Source: Streptomyces chumphonensis
GTDB taxonomy: Bacteria; Actinomycetota; Actinomycetes; Streptomycetales; Streptomycetaceae
Direction of reading: 5' to 3'
DNA: 64,000 bases
Assembly (NCBI RefSeq): GCF_014779715.1
Contig: NZ_JACXYU010000004.1
Location: 186,001-250,000, forward strand
In this document: positions 1-8,700 of the stretch, one piece after another
Position numbering within the stretch: the first letter of the stretch is position 1
Layout of the letters: the number at the start of each line of letters is the position of its first letter
The notes under the pieces: generated by a model
What the model was told of the DNA's origin: nothing
What the model saw: only the letters and a program-made list of their open reading frames with translations
Database searches by the model: none
Position numbers and translations under genes: made by a program

Positions 1-905
1 TGCTGGACATGAAGCGCACGTTCGACGAGATCGTCGAAGCGCACGCGGACGCCGACCGGGCCCGCGCGATCCTGGACAACCCCTTCTACCAGTCCCTGTC
101 GGCCGGCTTCGCGGGCACGCAGGAGTACATGGCGATGGAGAAGCTCGGCCAGCTCCGCGCCCGCGACGCGTGGGACCTCATCATCGTCGACACCCCGCCG
201 AGCCGCTCCGCGCTGGACTTCCTGGACGCCCCCGGCCGCCTCGGCTCGTTCCTCGACGGCCGCTTCATCCGGCTGCTCGCCGCGCCCGCGAAGGCGGGCG
301 GCCGGGCCGGGCTCAAGATGTTCAGCCTCGGCATGACCGGGGTGTCCATGGTCACCGGGACCCTGGGCAAGCTGCTCGGCACGGGGATGCTGCGCGACGT
401 GCAGACCTTCGTCGCGGCCATGGACACGCTGTTCGGCGGCTTCCGCACCCGGGCCGACGCCACCTACCGGCTGCTCCAGGCCCCGGGCACGGCGTTCCTC
501 GTCGTCGCCGCCCCCGAGCGGGACGCGCTGCGGGAGGCGGCGTACTTCGTGGAGCGGCTGCACGCCGACCGGATGCCGCTGGCCGGGCTGCTGCTCAACC
601 GCGTCCACGGCAGCAGCGCCGGGGAGCTCAGCGCCGAGCGGGCCCTGGCCGCCGCCGAGACGCTGGAGGAGGACGCGGACGGCGGGGCTCCGCACCGCCT
701 CGCGGCCGGCCTGCTGACCCTGCACGCCGAACGCATGCGCGTCATCGCCCGCGAGCGCCGGATGCGGGACCGGTTCACCGCCCTGCACCCGGAGGTGCCG
801 GTGGCCGAGGTCGCCGCCTTGCCCGGCGACGTCCACGATCTGGCCGGGCTGCGGGACATCGGCGACCTGCTCGCCGCACAGCCGCCCGTCCCGCAGCAAC
901 GGTAG
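1..905 (+). CDS. ArsA-family ATPase, C-terminal part (cut by window edge)
   Basis: The reading frame is open to the left edge (codons Leu-Asp precede the first Met at 9), so this is the C-terminal ~300 residues of a longer protein. A Walker-B/switch-like stretch 'DLIIVDTPPS' (residues ~57-66 from the first Met) and the following helical region match the ArsA/Get3 anion-transporting ATPase superfamily. In actinobacteria a pair of such ATPases precedes whiB4/wblA (Rv3679-Rv3680; SCO3577-3578), and wblA lies next here on the opposite strand, which supports the call. The Walker A loop lies outside the window. A role in redox or tail-anchored protein handling is inferred from the family, not visible. 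Confidence 0.8.
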   Translation, partial: LDMKRTFDEIVEAHADADRARAILDNPFYQSLSAGFAGTQEYMAMEKLGQLRARDAWDLIIVDTPPSRSALDFLDAPGRLGSFLDGRFIRLLAAPAKAGGRAGLKMFSLGMTGVSMVTGTLGKLLGTGMLRDVQTFVAAMDTLFGGFRTRADATYRLLQAPGTAFLVVAAPERDALREAAYFVERLHADRMPLAGLLLNRVHGSSAGELSAERALAAAETLEEDADGGAPHRLAAGLLTLHAERMRVIARERRMRDRFTALHPEVPVAEVAALPGDVHDLAGLRDIGDLLAAQPPVPQQR

Positions 906-949
906 CGGCGGCCGGCCGTCCCCCTCGGCCGCCCGTCGTCGAACGGGTG

Positions 950-971
950 CGGCGGCCCGTGCGGGCCGCCG
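950..971. terminator. Convergent hairpin between ArsA-like gene and wblA
   Basis: A perfect 10-bp GC stem (950-959 with 962-971) and a minimal loop sit between the converging stops of the ArsA-like gene (905) and wblA (983). It can serve both strands. No T-tract follows, as is usual in streptomycetes. Confidence 0.55.
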
Positions 972-982
972 GGCCGGACCCG

Positions 983-1339
983 TCAGCCCGCGGCCACCGG
1001 TACGCCACCGCGCTCGTGCGCCTCCACGTCCGCCGAGGCCTCGGCGTACTCACGCCCGAAGGACTCGTACTCCGCCCTGGCCGTCTCCAGCAGCCGACGC
1101 CAGGAGCTGACCATGGGGCGCCGGCGCAGCAGCGCTCTGCGCTCCCGCTCCGTCATGCCGCCCCACACGCCGAACTCCACGCGGTTGTCGAGGGCATCGG
1201 CGAGACATTCGGTGCGTACCGGACATCCGGTGCACACCGCCTTGGCCCTGTTCTGGGCCGCTCCCTGTACGAACAATTCATCCGGATCCGTCGTACGGCA
1301 GGCGGCCTGCGTACTCCAGTCGGTTGCCCAGCTGCTCAT
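983..1339 (-). CDS. wblA: WhiB-like regulator WblA (WhiB4 orthologue)
   Basis: A 118-residue WhiB-family protein. Four cysteines that ligate a [4Fe-4S] cluster are at residues 14, 36, 39 and 45 (C-x21-C-x2-C-x5-C), followed by the GVWGG turn at 57-61 and a basic stretch 'RRALLRRRP' typical of the DNA-contacting end. The core is nearly identical to what I recall of S. coelicolor WblA (SCO3579); the tail after the basic stretch differs. WblA is a pleiotropic regulator of sporulation and a repressor of antibiotic production in Streptomyces, and WhiB4 senses redox in mycobacteria. Its neighbours, ArsA-type ATPase and class A PBP, match the SCO3578-3580 order. The ATG at 1339 gives the usual short N-terminus before Cys14. 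The 520-bp upstream gap suggests complex control. Confidence 0.95.
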   Translation of the reverse strand: MSSWATDWSTQAACRTTDPDELFVQGAAQNRAKAVCTGCPVRTECLADALDNRVEFGVWGGMTERERRALLRRRPMVSSWRRLLETARAEYESFGREYAEASADVEAHERGGVPVAAG

Positions 1340-1859
1340 GCTGGCGCCGTCCTCTCCCGAAATCGAGGCTCCCCCACGACGACAAACGGCATATGCTCCG
1401 TCGCCAGTTGGGACGTTACGGAAGGCGAGCAGGCGACAACACCCCCGTCGGGCCCAATCTTGAATGGCCCGAACGGACTATGTGTGCGCGGCAGATCACC
1501 CAACGGAGTGACCCCACGTCGGACGGGTTGTCAGGTGCCGTCGTCCGCAGTTCGCTGGCATATTCCGCCCATACGGACGGGTCTCATCACTCACAGGAGT
1601 GAGAAACGGGACGTTCCGGCCGTTGCGGGGCGTGACCTGACCGAACACCGGCCCGGTTGTTCGCACGTTCCGACCGTCCGTTCGGTGCCGCCCGGCTCGC
1701 CCCTGAGTTGAACGGCGGCTCTCCGGACGTCCCCCGGCGCCCCGCGGCATCCGCCCGGCGGCGTCCGTCGGCGTCCGGTCAGGGCCCACCCCCCGGCGGG
1801 CGGGCCCTCGCCGTACCGGCACCACGGGGACCGCGACGCGTCGGGCTACCCTTGCCCGC
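1340..1859. promoter_or_regulatory. 520-bp divergent control region of wblA and the PBP gene
   Basis: No convincing coding sequence. It must hold the promoters of wblA (leftward) and of the PBP gene (rightward). The clearest element is a 6-4-6 inverted repeat TCACTC-ACAG-GAGTGA at 1587-1602, which resembles but does not exactly match the BldD box. Two tracts of locally lower GC (1385-1450 and 1555-1615) could hold promoter -10 regions. Confidence 0.5.
1587..1602. promoter_or_regulatory. 16-bp inverted repeat upstream of wblA
   Basis: TCACTC and GAGTGA are exact inverted halves separated by ACAG. The site lies 248 bp upstream of the wblA start and 258 bp upstream of the PBP start, in a non-coding region. 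It looks like a dimeric regulator site; the protein is unknown. Confidence 0.4.
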
Positions 1860-4244
1860 ATGGCAAACAAACGCTCGGGCGGTGGGCTGTCCGCGACGCA
1901 GCAGGCCGCCAAGTTCCTCGGCGTCAGCGTCCTCGCCGGAGCCGTCATGGCCGGCCTCGCGCTGCCGGCCGTGGGCATCGCGGGGCTGACCGCCAAGGAG
2001 ACGGCGCAGGGCTTCGACGAACTGCCCATCGACCTCAAGCGGCCCCCGCTGAGTCAGAAGACGCAGATCCTCGACGCCGAGGGCGGGGTGATCGCCGACG
2101 TCTACTCGCGCAACCGCGTCGTCGTCGGCCTCGACGAGATCTCCCCGTGGATGCGGAAGGCGATCGTCGCCATCGAGGACTCCCGGTTCTACGAGCACGG
2201 TGCCGTCGACCTCAAGGGCATGCTCCGCGCGCTCAGCGAGAACGCCCAGAGCGGCACCGTCACCCAGGGCGGGTCCACCCTGACCCAGCAGTACGTGAAG
2301 AACGTGTTCGTGGAGGAGGCCGGCAACGAGGAGGAGGCGTTCAAGTACGCCACCCGCCAGACGGTCGGCCGCAAGATCACCGAGCTGAAGTACGCCATCG
2401 CGCTGGAGCAGGAGCTGACCAAGGACCAGATCCTGGAGAACTACCTCAACATCACGTTCTTCTCCGAGCAGTCCTACGGCGTCGAGGCCGCGTCCAAGCG
2501 GTACTTCTCCAAGTCCGCGAAGGACCTGGAGCTCCACGAGGCCGCCCTGCTCGCCGGGATCGTCCAGTCCCCGACCCGCTACAACCCGATCAACGACGGG
2601 CCCACCGCCAAGCAGCGGCGCGACACCGTGCTGGAGCGGATGGCCGAGGTCGGCGACATCAGCCCCGAGGAGGCCGACGCCGCCCAGGCCAAGGACCTCG
2701 GCCTGAACGTGAGCGAGGCCCGGCAGGGCTGCATCACCGCCACCAAGGACGCCGGCTTCTTCTGCGACTACGTCGAGGAGGCATTCCTCGGCGACCCCGC
2801 CTTCGGCGAGACCGACAAGGAGCGCCAGGCCCGGTGGAACCGCGGCGGGCTCACCATCCGCACCACCCTCCGCCCCGAGGCGCAGAAGGCGGCCTCCGAG
2901 GCGGCCAGGAGCAAGGTGAACCAGGACGACCCGGTCGCCGCCGCCGTCGTCTCGGTCGAACCCGGCACCGGCAAGATCACGGCGATGGCGCAGTCCCGGC
3001 CGTACGGGACGAACCCCGAAGAGAACCAGACGATGCTCAACCTCTCCGTCGACAACGACATGGGCGGCTCGGCCTACGGCTTCCAGGTGGGCTCCACCTT
3101 CAAGCCCGTCGTGGCCGCCGCCGCCCTGGAGAACGGCATCAGCCCGGCGCACACCTTCAAGAGCGGGTACAAGCACACGTTCGACCAGAGCAAGTTCCTC
3201 ACCTGCGACGGAACGCCGTACGCGGACGCCGAGTACGAGGTGCAGAACGAGCTGGAGACCGAGCGCGGCACCTGGGACATGACGAGCGCGCTCGGCAAGT
3301 CGATCAACACCTACTCCATCGACCTGCTCCAGAAGACCGGCATGTGCGAGGCCGCCAAGATGGCCAAGGCCATGGGGATCCGGCAGGGTTCGGGCAAGCC
3401 GCTCGACATCAGCCCGTCCATGGTGCTCGGCGCCCAGGCGAGCAGCCCGCTGACGATGGCCGCCGCCTACGCCACGTTCGCCAACCGCGGCACGTACTGC
3501 GCGCCCATGGCGATCGAGTCCGTGACCGACGCGGAGGGCAACGAGCTGCGGCCGCCCGGCCCGGACTGCACCCGCGCGATGTCCCAGCGCACGGCCGACA
3601 CGATCAACCAGATGCTCAAGGGCGTCGTCCAGGACGGCACCGGCACCTCCGCGGGCCTCACCGACCGGCAGAACGCGGGCAAGACCGGCACGACGGACGG
3701 CCGCAAGCACGCCTGGTTCGTCGGCTACACCCCGCAGCTGTCCACGGCCGTCTGGGTCGGCGGCGACGGCGCGGAGCAGCCGGAGATGTTCAACATCACC
3801 ATCGGCGGCCAGTTCTACGAGAAGGTCTGCGGCGGCTGTGTGCCCGGACCGATCTGGAAGGCGGCCATGACCGGCGCGCTGAAGGGCGTGCAGGCCACCG
3901 AGTTCAACCCGGTCGACGTCCCGCGCGGCAAGCCCGAGGGCAAGCCGGAGGACGAGGACGAGGAGGACGACGACCGGGACGACGACCGTCCCGGCGACAC
4001 CCCGCCCCCCGGCGACCCGGACTGGCCCGGCTTCCCCTGGGACCCCACGGCCGGCGGCCAGACGGGCGGCCCCGGCGGCGGCAACGGCGGACCGGGCGGC
4101 GGTGGCCCCGGTGGCGGCGACGGCGGCGGCCTCAGCGGTGGCGACTCCGGTGGCGGCGACATCGGCGGCGACGGCGGCTGGTCGGAAGGCGGCGGCTGGA
4201 ACGGCGGCACCGGCGGCCCCGAGTACCCGCCCACCCCGCAGTAG
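1860..4244 (+). CDS. Class A penicillin-binding protein (bifunctional transglycosylase/transpeptidase)
   Basis: A 794-residue cell-wall synthase. A signal-anchor helix lies at about residues 17-43. The GT51 glycosyltransferase domain follows, with 'EDSRFYEHGAVD' carrying the catalytic Glu106 and 'GGSTLTQQ' at 137-144. The transpeptidase domain has the SxxK motif at Ser412-Thr-Phe-Lys415, an SxN-type 'KSINT' near 480 and KTGT near 608. It polymerises and cross-links peptidoglycan outside the membrane. The last ~100 residues are a low-complexity tail, first acidic (Glu/Asp runs) then Gly-rich, and probably disordered. It corresponds to SCO3580/PonA2 by position beside wblA. The ATG is preceded by a weak Shine-Dalgarno sequence. 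A strong hairpin follows at 4254-4306. Confidence 0.93.
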   Translation: MANKRSGGGLSATQQAAKFLGVSVLAGAVMAGLALPAVGIAGLTAKETAQGFDELPIDLKRPPLSQKTQILDAEGGVIADVYSRNRVVVGLDEISPWMRKAIVAIEDSRFYEHGAVDLKGMLRALSENAQSGTVTQGGSTLTQQYVKNVFVEEAGNEEEAFKYATRQTVGRKITELKYAIALEQELTKDQILENYLNITFFSEQSYGVEAASKRYFSKSAKDLELHEAALLAGIVQSPTRYNPINDGPTAKQRRDTVLERMAEVGDISPEEADAAQAKDLGLNVSEARQGCITATKDAGFFCDYVEEAFLGDPAFGETDKERQARWNRGGLTIRTTLRPEAQKAASEAARSKVNQDDPVAAAVVSVEPGTGKITAMAQSRPYGTNPEENQTMLNLSVDNDMGGSAYGFQVGSTFKPVVAAAALENGISPAHTFKSGYKHTFDQSKFLTCDGTPYADAEYEVQNELETERGTWDMTSALGKSINTYSIDLLQKTGMCEAAKMAKAMGIRQGSGKPLDISPSMVLGAQASSPLTMAAAYATFANRGTYCAPMAIESVTDAEGNELRPPGPDCTRAMSQRTADTINQMLKGVVQDGTGTSAGLTDRQNAGKTGTTDGRKHAWFVGYTPQLSTAVWVGGDGAEQPEMFNITIGGQFYEKVCGGCVPGPIWKAAMTGALKGVQATEFNPVDVPRGKPEGKPEDEDEEDDDRDDDRPGDTPPPGDPDWPGFPWDPTAGGQTGGPGGGNGGPGGGGPGGGDGGGLSGGDSGGGDIGGDGGWSEGGGWNGGTGGPEYPPTPQ

Positions 4245-4253
4245 CGCGGTGGC

Positions 4254-4306
4254 CGTACGGCACGAGGGCCCTCCCCCGCAGCGGGGGAGGGCCCTCGTGC
4301 CGTACG
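4254..4306. terminator. Perfect 26-bp convergent terminator hairpin
   Basis: 4254-4279 and 4281-4306 are exact reverse complements around a single central base, between the PBP stop (4244) and the stop of the converging YqeY-like gene (4319). The length and perfection mark a bidirectional intrinsic terminator of the actinobacterial type without a U-tract. Confidence 0.85.
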
Positions 4307-4318
4307 TGCTCCCCGGTC

Positions 4319-4774
4319 TCAGCCCGCGAGGGCCTTCTTGACGGCGGCGGCCACCCGGCCGCCCTCCGCCCGGCCCGCGACCTTCGGGCCCGCGGCCTTC
4401 ATGACCTGGCCCATCGCCTTCGGCCCCGCCGCGCCCGTCTCCGCGACCGCCTCGGCGACGAGCACGTCCAGCTCGGCGTCGGTCAGCTGCGCGGGCAGGT
4501 ACTCGGCGAGCACACGCCCCTCGGCCCGCTCCTGCTCGGCCGACTCCGCCCGGCCGCCCTGCTCGAACGCCTCGGCCGCCTCACGGCGCTTCTTCGTCTC
4601 GCGCGTCAGGACCTTCAGGACCTCGTCGTCGGAGAGCTCGCGGGCCGTCGTGCCCGCGACCTCCTCCTTGCTGATCTCGGTGAGGGTCATCCGGAGAGTG
4701 GAGGAGCGCAGCGTGTCGCGCTCCTTGATCGCTGCGGTCAGGTCGCCCTGCAGCCGGGCCTTGAGCGTGGTCAT
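4319..4774 (-). CDS. GatB/YqeY-domain protein
   Basis: 151 residues from the ATG at 4774 ('MTTLKARLQGDL'). The YqeY family is a small all-helical domain also found at the C-terminus of GatB; signatures are 'AIKERDTLRSSTLRMTL', 'RRREAAEAFEQGGR' and the final 'GRAEGGRVAAAVKKAL'. The role is probably tRNA-related but unproven. An in-frame ATG 96 bp further upstream exists, but the extension is Arg/Gly-rich with no family similarity, so I use 4774. YqeY beside the class A PBP and a metallophosphoesterase is the usual Streptomyces arrangement, here interrupted by three other genes. Confidence 0.85.
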   Translation of the reverse strand: MTTLKARLQGDLTAAIKERDTLRSSTLRMTLTEISKEEVAGTTARELSDDEVLKVLTRETKKRREAAEAFEQGGRAESAEQERAEGRVLAEYLPAQLTDAELDVLVAEAVAETGAAGPKAMGQVMKAAGPKVAGRAEGGRVAAAVKKALAG

Positions 4775-4909
4775 GCCGGTCAGTGTGCCAGGAAGGCGCC
4801 GCTCACGCGTCTCCGTATGACCCAGGGCCCCGGCGTGCGGGCCCGACGCCCGGGATCGAACGCCACGCACACGGTCACGAGCTCCTCGCAGGGCCCGGCG
4901 CTGACGTGC

Positions 4910-5488
4910 TCAGCCGGGGACCGCGCCGTGTTCGTCGTCGGCACGCGCGGTGGCCTCCGGGCCCACCGACGGTGCCCGGTCCGGGACGAAGCCGTCGCGG
5001 TGGCGGAGACCGGCCTTGCGGTAGAGGTCGACGGGGGATGTGGAGCGGGCCTCCAGGTAGAGGTGCTCGAAGAAGGCCAGGAACGGACTCAGGCGGGCGG
5101 CCCGTTCCGCCACCACATACGGCTCAAGGGCTTCCCACACCTGCACGATGCGGAAGTTGAACGTGCCCAGGGCGATGCGCCGGTCCATGTTGCCGAGCAC
5201 GTACATCATGCCGAGGCTCTCGTACAGGAAGGCCACGTTCCACACGGCGTGCTGGGCATCGTCGGGAAGGTTCCTGATGCCGTCGGCCGGGGGGTGCTCC
5301 ACCGCGAGGCGGGAGAGGACGTACGACTGGTCGCGCTGGTAGTCCTTGTCGCGGACGTCGCGCAGGTACACCTCCAGCACTGTCGCGAAGGCGCCCGCCG
5401 ACCTCGCGTTGCGGATCTGTCGCCATACGGCGAGAGACGAGACCACCAAGGCTAAGAGCGAGATGGCGAGTGTCGCGGCGTTGTACAC
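4910..5488 (-). CDS. Membrane-anchored hypothetical protein
   Basis: 192 residues from a GTG at 5488, which has a G-rich Shine-Dalgarno (TGGGGGG) directly upstream. One N-terminal transmembrane helix ('LAISLLALVVSSLAVW', residues ~6-21) is followed by a ~150-residue soluble domain rich in aromatic residues ('FLYESLGMMYVLGNM', 'FNFRIVQVWEALEPYV'). The layout resembles DUF4760-type single-pass proteins, but I cannot assign a function. It stands alone, and its promoter must lie between 5489 and the divergent gene at 5635. Confidence 0.65.
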   Translation of the reverse strand: MYNAATLAISLLALVVSSLAVWRQIRNARSAGAFATVLEVYLRDVRDKDYQRDQSYVLSRLAVEHPPADGIRNLPDDAQHAVWNVAFLYESLGMMYVLGNMDRRIALGTFNFRIVQVWEALEPYVVAERAARLSPFLAFFEHLYLEARSTSPVDLYRKAGLRHRDGFVPDRAPSVGPEATARADDEHGAVPG

Positions 5489-5634
5489 GGTCCCCCCAGG
5501 GAAGCGTCCGGCGTCTGTGCCCCCACGATAGGAGCGACCCCACCGTTGCCAAGGGCCGCAGGTCGGGACAGGCAGCCGTCTGCCGTAGGTGAACACCACG
5601 CCGGTGCGGGCGCATCGGTGACTACCGTCCGGTC

Positions 5635-6360
5635 ATGACGACGCTCACCACCCGTACCGTCACCTACCCGGCCGACGACCTGACGATGGTCGGGCATCTC
5701 GCGCTCCCCGCCGGAACCGGGCGCCGGCCCGCCGTCCTGATCGGGCCCGAGGGCGTCGGGCTCGGCGACGTCGAGCGCCGCCGGGCCGAGGCGCTGGCCG
5801 AGCTGGGGTACGTGGCCCTCGCCTTCGACCTCCACGGCGGACGCTATCTGGCGGACCCGGAGGAGATGCTGGCCCGCTGCCTGCCGCTGCTCGCCGACCC
5901 CGACCGGATGCGCGGAATCGGGCACGCCGCGCTCGACGTGCTGCGTGCCGAACCACGCGCCGACCCCGACCGGACCGCCGCCGTCGGCTACGGCACCGGG
6001 GGCGCGGTCGCGCTGGAACTCGGTCGCGACGGCGTCGACCTGCGCGCGATCGGCACCGTCAACGCACTGACCACGGGCCGACCGGGGGAGGCGGCCCGCA
6101 TCCGCTGCCCGGTGTGGGCCGGCGTCGGGTCCCAGGACCCGATCATGCCCGCCGCGCAACGGGAAGCGTTCACGGCGGAGATGGAGGCCGCGGGCGTCGA
6201 CTGGCGCCTCACGGTCTACGGAGGCGCCCTGCACGCCTTCCACCACCCACCGGTCGACCACACCGTGCTGCCCGGCGTCGGTCACCACCCCCGGCACGCA
6301 CAGCGGGCCTGGCGCGACATCCTCGCCCTGCTCACCGAATGCCTGCCCGGCACGGAGTGA
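5635..6360 (+). CDS. Dienelactone-hydrolase-like alpha/beta-hydrolase lacking its nucleophile
   Basis: 241 residues with the alpha/beta-hydrolase fold of the dienelactone hydrolase family. An N-terminal 'PAVLIGPEGVGL', 'YVALAFDLHGG', the nucleophile elbow 'GYGTGG' (~residues 122-127), an acid-loop 'GSQDPIMP' and the histidine loop 'LHAFHH' appear in the normal order. In active members the elbow reads GxCxGG; here the cysteine position is glycine, while Asp and His are kept. Either the hydrolase activity is lost or the protein has another role. It heads a rightward group with the PPTase and metallophosphoesterase genes, though gaps of 70-140 bp leave co-transcription open. Confidence 0.8.
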   Translation: MTTLTTRTVTYPADDLTMVGHLALPAGTGRRPAVLIGPEGVGLGDVERRRAEALAELGYVALAFDLHGGRYLADPEEMLARCLPLLADPDRMRGIGHAALDVLRAEPRADPDRTAAVGYGTGGAVALELGRDGVDLRAIGTVNALTTGRPGEAARIRCPVWAGVGSQDPIMPAAQREAFTAEMEAAGVDWRLTVYGGALHAFHHPPVDHTVLPGVGHHPRHAQRAWRDILALLTECLPGTE

Positions 6361-6499
6361 CCCGATCCGGTTTCCGACTCCCACACCGCCGACCGTCCAC
6401 CGCCCACGGGCCGCTGAAACCGACCCCGTGGCCGGGCCCCATCCGGCGGCGATGGGCCGTACGATCACGTACGGCCCATCGCCACGGGAGGGGAGCCCT

Positions 6500-7195
6500 G
6501 TGTACAAGCCGTCGGAACTCGTCGTCAGCGACGCCGCGTTGCAGCCCGCCCCCCTCGTCGACGGCACGCCCGCCCTGTGGACCGTGCGCGTCGCCGACCA
6601 CGTGGGGGACGCCGCACGGCTCGCCCCGCACCTCCTCGACCAGGACGAGCGCACCCACGCCGACGCCTTCCGCCGCGCCACCGACCGCGACCTCTACGTC
6701 ACCTCGCACGTCGCCCTGCGGCTCCTGCTCGCCGCCTACCTCGACCGGCCGCCCGCCACGCTCCCCCTCACCCGGCTGGCCTGCCCCGGCTGCGACAAGC
6801 CCCACGGCCGTCCCGCCGTCGCCGGCGCCCCCCTGCACTTCTCGCTGTCCCACACCGGCGACCTGGCCCTGATCGCCGTCGCCACCGCGCCCGTGGGCGC
6901 CGACGTCGAGACGGTGCCGACCCCCGACACCGTCGCCACCGTCGCGCGCTCCCTGCACCCCCGCGAAACCGCCGAGCTGGGCACCCTCCCGCCGCACGAG
7001 GCCCCGGCCGCGTTCACCCGCGCCTGGACCCGCAAGGAGGCCTACCTCAAGGGCCTCGGCATCGGCCTGGCCCGCGACCCCTCGCTCGACTACCTCGGCT
7101 CCGGCCCCACCCCCGCCCCCCTCGTCGGCTGGACCGTCACCGACGTCCACACCCCCACCGGCTACGGCGCCGCCGTCGCCCTCGCCACCCACTGA
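6500..7195 (+). CDS. Sfp-type 4'-phosphopantetheinyl transferase
   Basis: 231 residues from the GTG at 6500, chosen for the GGAGGGGA Shine-Dalgarno at 6487-6494; an in-frame ATG at 6428 adds an unlikely leader. Motifs: 'CPGCDKPHG', 'FSLSHTGD', the Mg-binding GxDxE as GADVE (133-137) and 'WTRKEAYLKGLG' (WxxKExxxK). The enzyme transfers phosphopantetheine from CoA to carrier-protein serines and so activates PKS, NRPS or fatty-acid synthases; the Sfp type acts on secondary metabolism. No carrier-protein gene is nearby, so it probably works genome-wide. Confidence 0.9.
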   Translation: MYKPSELVVSDAALQPAPLVDGTPALWTVRVADHVGDAARLAPHLLDQDERTHADAFRRATDRDLYVTSHVALRLLLAAYLDRPPATLPLTRLACPGCDKPHGRPAVAGAPLHFSLSHTGDLALIAVATAPVGADVETVPTPDTVATVARSLHPRETAELGTLPPHEAPAAFTRAWTRKEAYLKGLGIGLARDPSLDYLGSGPTPAPLVGWTVTDVHTPTGYGAAVALATH

Positions 7196-7272
7196 CCCCG
7201 GCCGCTCCCGGCGGGCCCCGGGCGACCCCGGCCCCCGCTGTGCCCTCCCGCGCCCTCTGAGACGATGGGACG

Positions 7273-8202
7273 ATGCGCGCGCGATACGGAGTCCCCCTCG
7301 GTCTGGCCGCCTTCGGAGCAGCCTGCGTCGGCTACGCGGTGGCCATCGAGCCCCGCGCCTTCCGGCTGCGGCGGGTCACCGTCCCGGTGCTGCCGCCCGG
7401 CATGCGCCCCCTGCGGCTGCTCCAGCTGTCCGACATCCACATGGTCGGCGGCCAGCGCCGCAAGCAACGCTGGCTCCAGTCCCTCGCGGGCCTGCGCCCC
7501 GACCTCGTCGTCAACACCGGCGACAACCTCTCCGACCCCGAGGCCGTTCCCGAGCTGCTCGACGCCCTCGGCCCCCTCATGGAGTACCCCGGCGCCTACG
7601 TCTTCGGCTCCAACGACTACTACGGCCCCCGGCTGCGCAACCCGGCCCGCTACCTCCTGGAGAAGGCCAGCGGACGCCACGGCCTCAACGGCAACCCGCC
7701 CGTCGAGAACGCCGTGCACATCCCGTGGGAACCCATGCGCGACGCCTTCGACGCCGCCGGATGGGCCGGGCTGACCAACACCCGGGGGCGGATCAAGCTC
7801 GACGGCTGCGACCTCGCCCTCACCGGCCTCGACGACCCGCACATCAAGCGCGACCGCTACAGCGAGGTCGCCGGCGGCCCGGACCCGGACGCCGACGTCT
7901 CCCTCGCCGTCGTCCACGCCCCCTACCTCCGCGCCCTCGACGCGTTCACCGCCGACGGCTACCCCCTCATCCTGGCCGGTCACACCCACGGCGGCCAGCT
8001 CCGCATCCCCGGCTACGGCGCCCTCGTCACCAACTGCGACCTCGACACCGCCCGCGCCAGCGGCCTGTCCGCCCACACCACCCCCGGCCACCGCTCCTAC
8101 CTCCACGTCTCCGCCGGCTGCGGCGCGGGCCGCTACACCCCGGCCCGCTTCGCCTGCCCCCCCGAAGCCACCCTCCTCACCCTCACCCCGCAGCCCCGGT
8201 GA
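7273..8202 (+). CDS. Membrane-anchored metallophosphoesterase
   Basis: 309 residues. An N-terminal hydrophobic segment (residues ~6-26) leads into a calcineurin-like metallophosphoesterase domain with all metal-ligand motifs: 'SDIHMVGG' (Asp54, His56), 'NTGDN', 'GSNDYYG' (GNHD variant with Ser), and 'GHTHGGQ' (His237, His239). Members of this YkuE-like group are membrane-associated and act on phosphoesters or lipid head groups; the substrate is unknown. It corresponds by position to Rv3683, which lies just past ponA2. tRNA-Pro follows 61 bp downstream, a common actinobacterial arrangement. Confidence 0.88.
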   Translation: MRARYGVPLGLAAFGAACVGYAVAIEPRAFRLRRVTVPVLPPGMRPLRLLQLSDIHMVGGQRRKQRWLQSLAGLRPDLVVNTGDNLSDPEAVPELLDALGPLMEYPGAYVFGSNDYYGPRLRNPARYLLEKASGRHGLNGNPPVENAVHIPWEPMRDAFDAAGWAGLTNTRGRIKLDGCDLALTGLDDPHIKRDRYSEVAGGPDPDADVSLAVVHAPYLRALDAFTADGYPLILAGHTHGGQLRIPGYGALVTNCDLDTARASGLSAHTTPGHRSYLHVSAGCGAGRYTPARFACPPEATLLTLTPQPR

Positions 8203-8263
8203 CCACCCGCGAAACCGGATTTCGCGTCCACGCGACGGTGGGCTAAAGTAGTCCCCGTTGCTT

Positions 8264-8337
8264 CGGGGTGTGGCGCAGCTTGGCAGCGCGCTTCGTTCGG
8301 GACGAAGAGGTCGTGGGTTCAAATCCCGCCACCCCGA
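8264..8337 (+). tRNA. tRNA-Pro (anticodon CGG)
   Basis: A 74-nt cloverleaf. The acceptor stem CGGGGTG (8264-8270) pairs with CACCCCG (8330-8336), discriminator A at 8337. Anticodon stem CTTCG/CGAAG encloses the 7-nt loop TTCGGGA with anticodon CGG, and the T-arm has GGTTCAAATCC. CCA is not encoded. tRNA-Pro genes are known integration sites for actinomycete elements such as pSAM2, and a decayed element begins just downstream. Confidence 0.97.
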
Positions 8338-8352
8338 CTGAAGAAACACAGG

Positions 8353-8388
8353 TCAGGGCCACCGACTCACGTGAGTCGGTGGCCCTGA
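8353..8388 (+). terminator. Hairpin terminator of tRNA-Pro
   Basis: 8353-8370 and 8371-8388 form a perfect 18-bp palindrome 15 nt after the tRNA 3' end. It should end tRNA transcription. Confidence 0.8.
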
Positions 8389-8595
8389 GCCGTTCCTGGA
8401 GATCGTTTGGGAGAAATCTGGGAGAAGATCTTGGTCGGCTTCTCCCAGCAGACGACCACCCGGCAGAGGCAGCACGCCCCCGGCGTGTCACCTCGCACCT
8501 GCGCGTTCGCGAACTCCAGTTGCCCACTCGACCCTGCGGACGACCTGTGGACCACGGCTTCGACAGCACCGAAGACGCCAGCACCAGCGCCTCCG

Positions 8596-8700
8596 AGCGA
8601 GCGGGGCGCCCGTTCGCGGTCTGCGGCACAGAGATGGAGTATCGGCGCCCGCGCAGCCAGAAGTACTGCTCCCGAAGGACGCGCCGAGGGTGCCTCGCCC
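8596..8700 (+). pseudogene. Zinc-ribbon fragment of a decayed element
   Basis: In one frame this stretch encodes a Cys-rich fragment with 'VCGTEMEYRRPRSQKYCS', typical of the small zinc ribbons in Streptomyces mobile-element proteins. The frame has no start and no continuation. The next ORF (from 8690, another frame) holds a second Cys cluster, suggesting one ancestral gene with a frameshift. The 8389-8595 stretch holds nothing else I recognise. Confidence 0.4.

Noticed and set aside
2147..5455. 1102-codon rightward open frame
   Set aside because: Shadow frame of the PBP gene and beyond: Arg/Gly/Pro-rich, no motif, overlaps well-supported genes on both strands.
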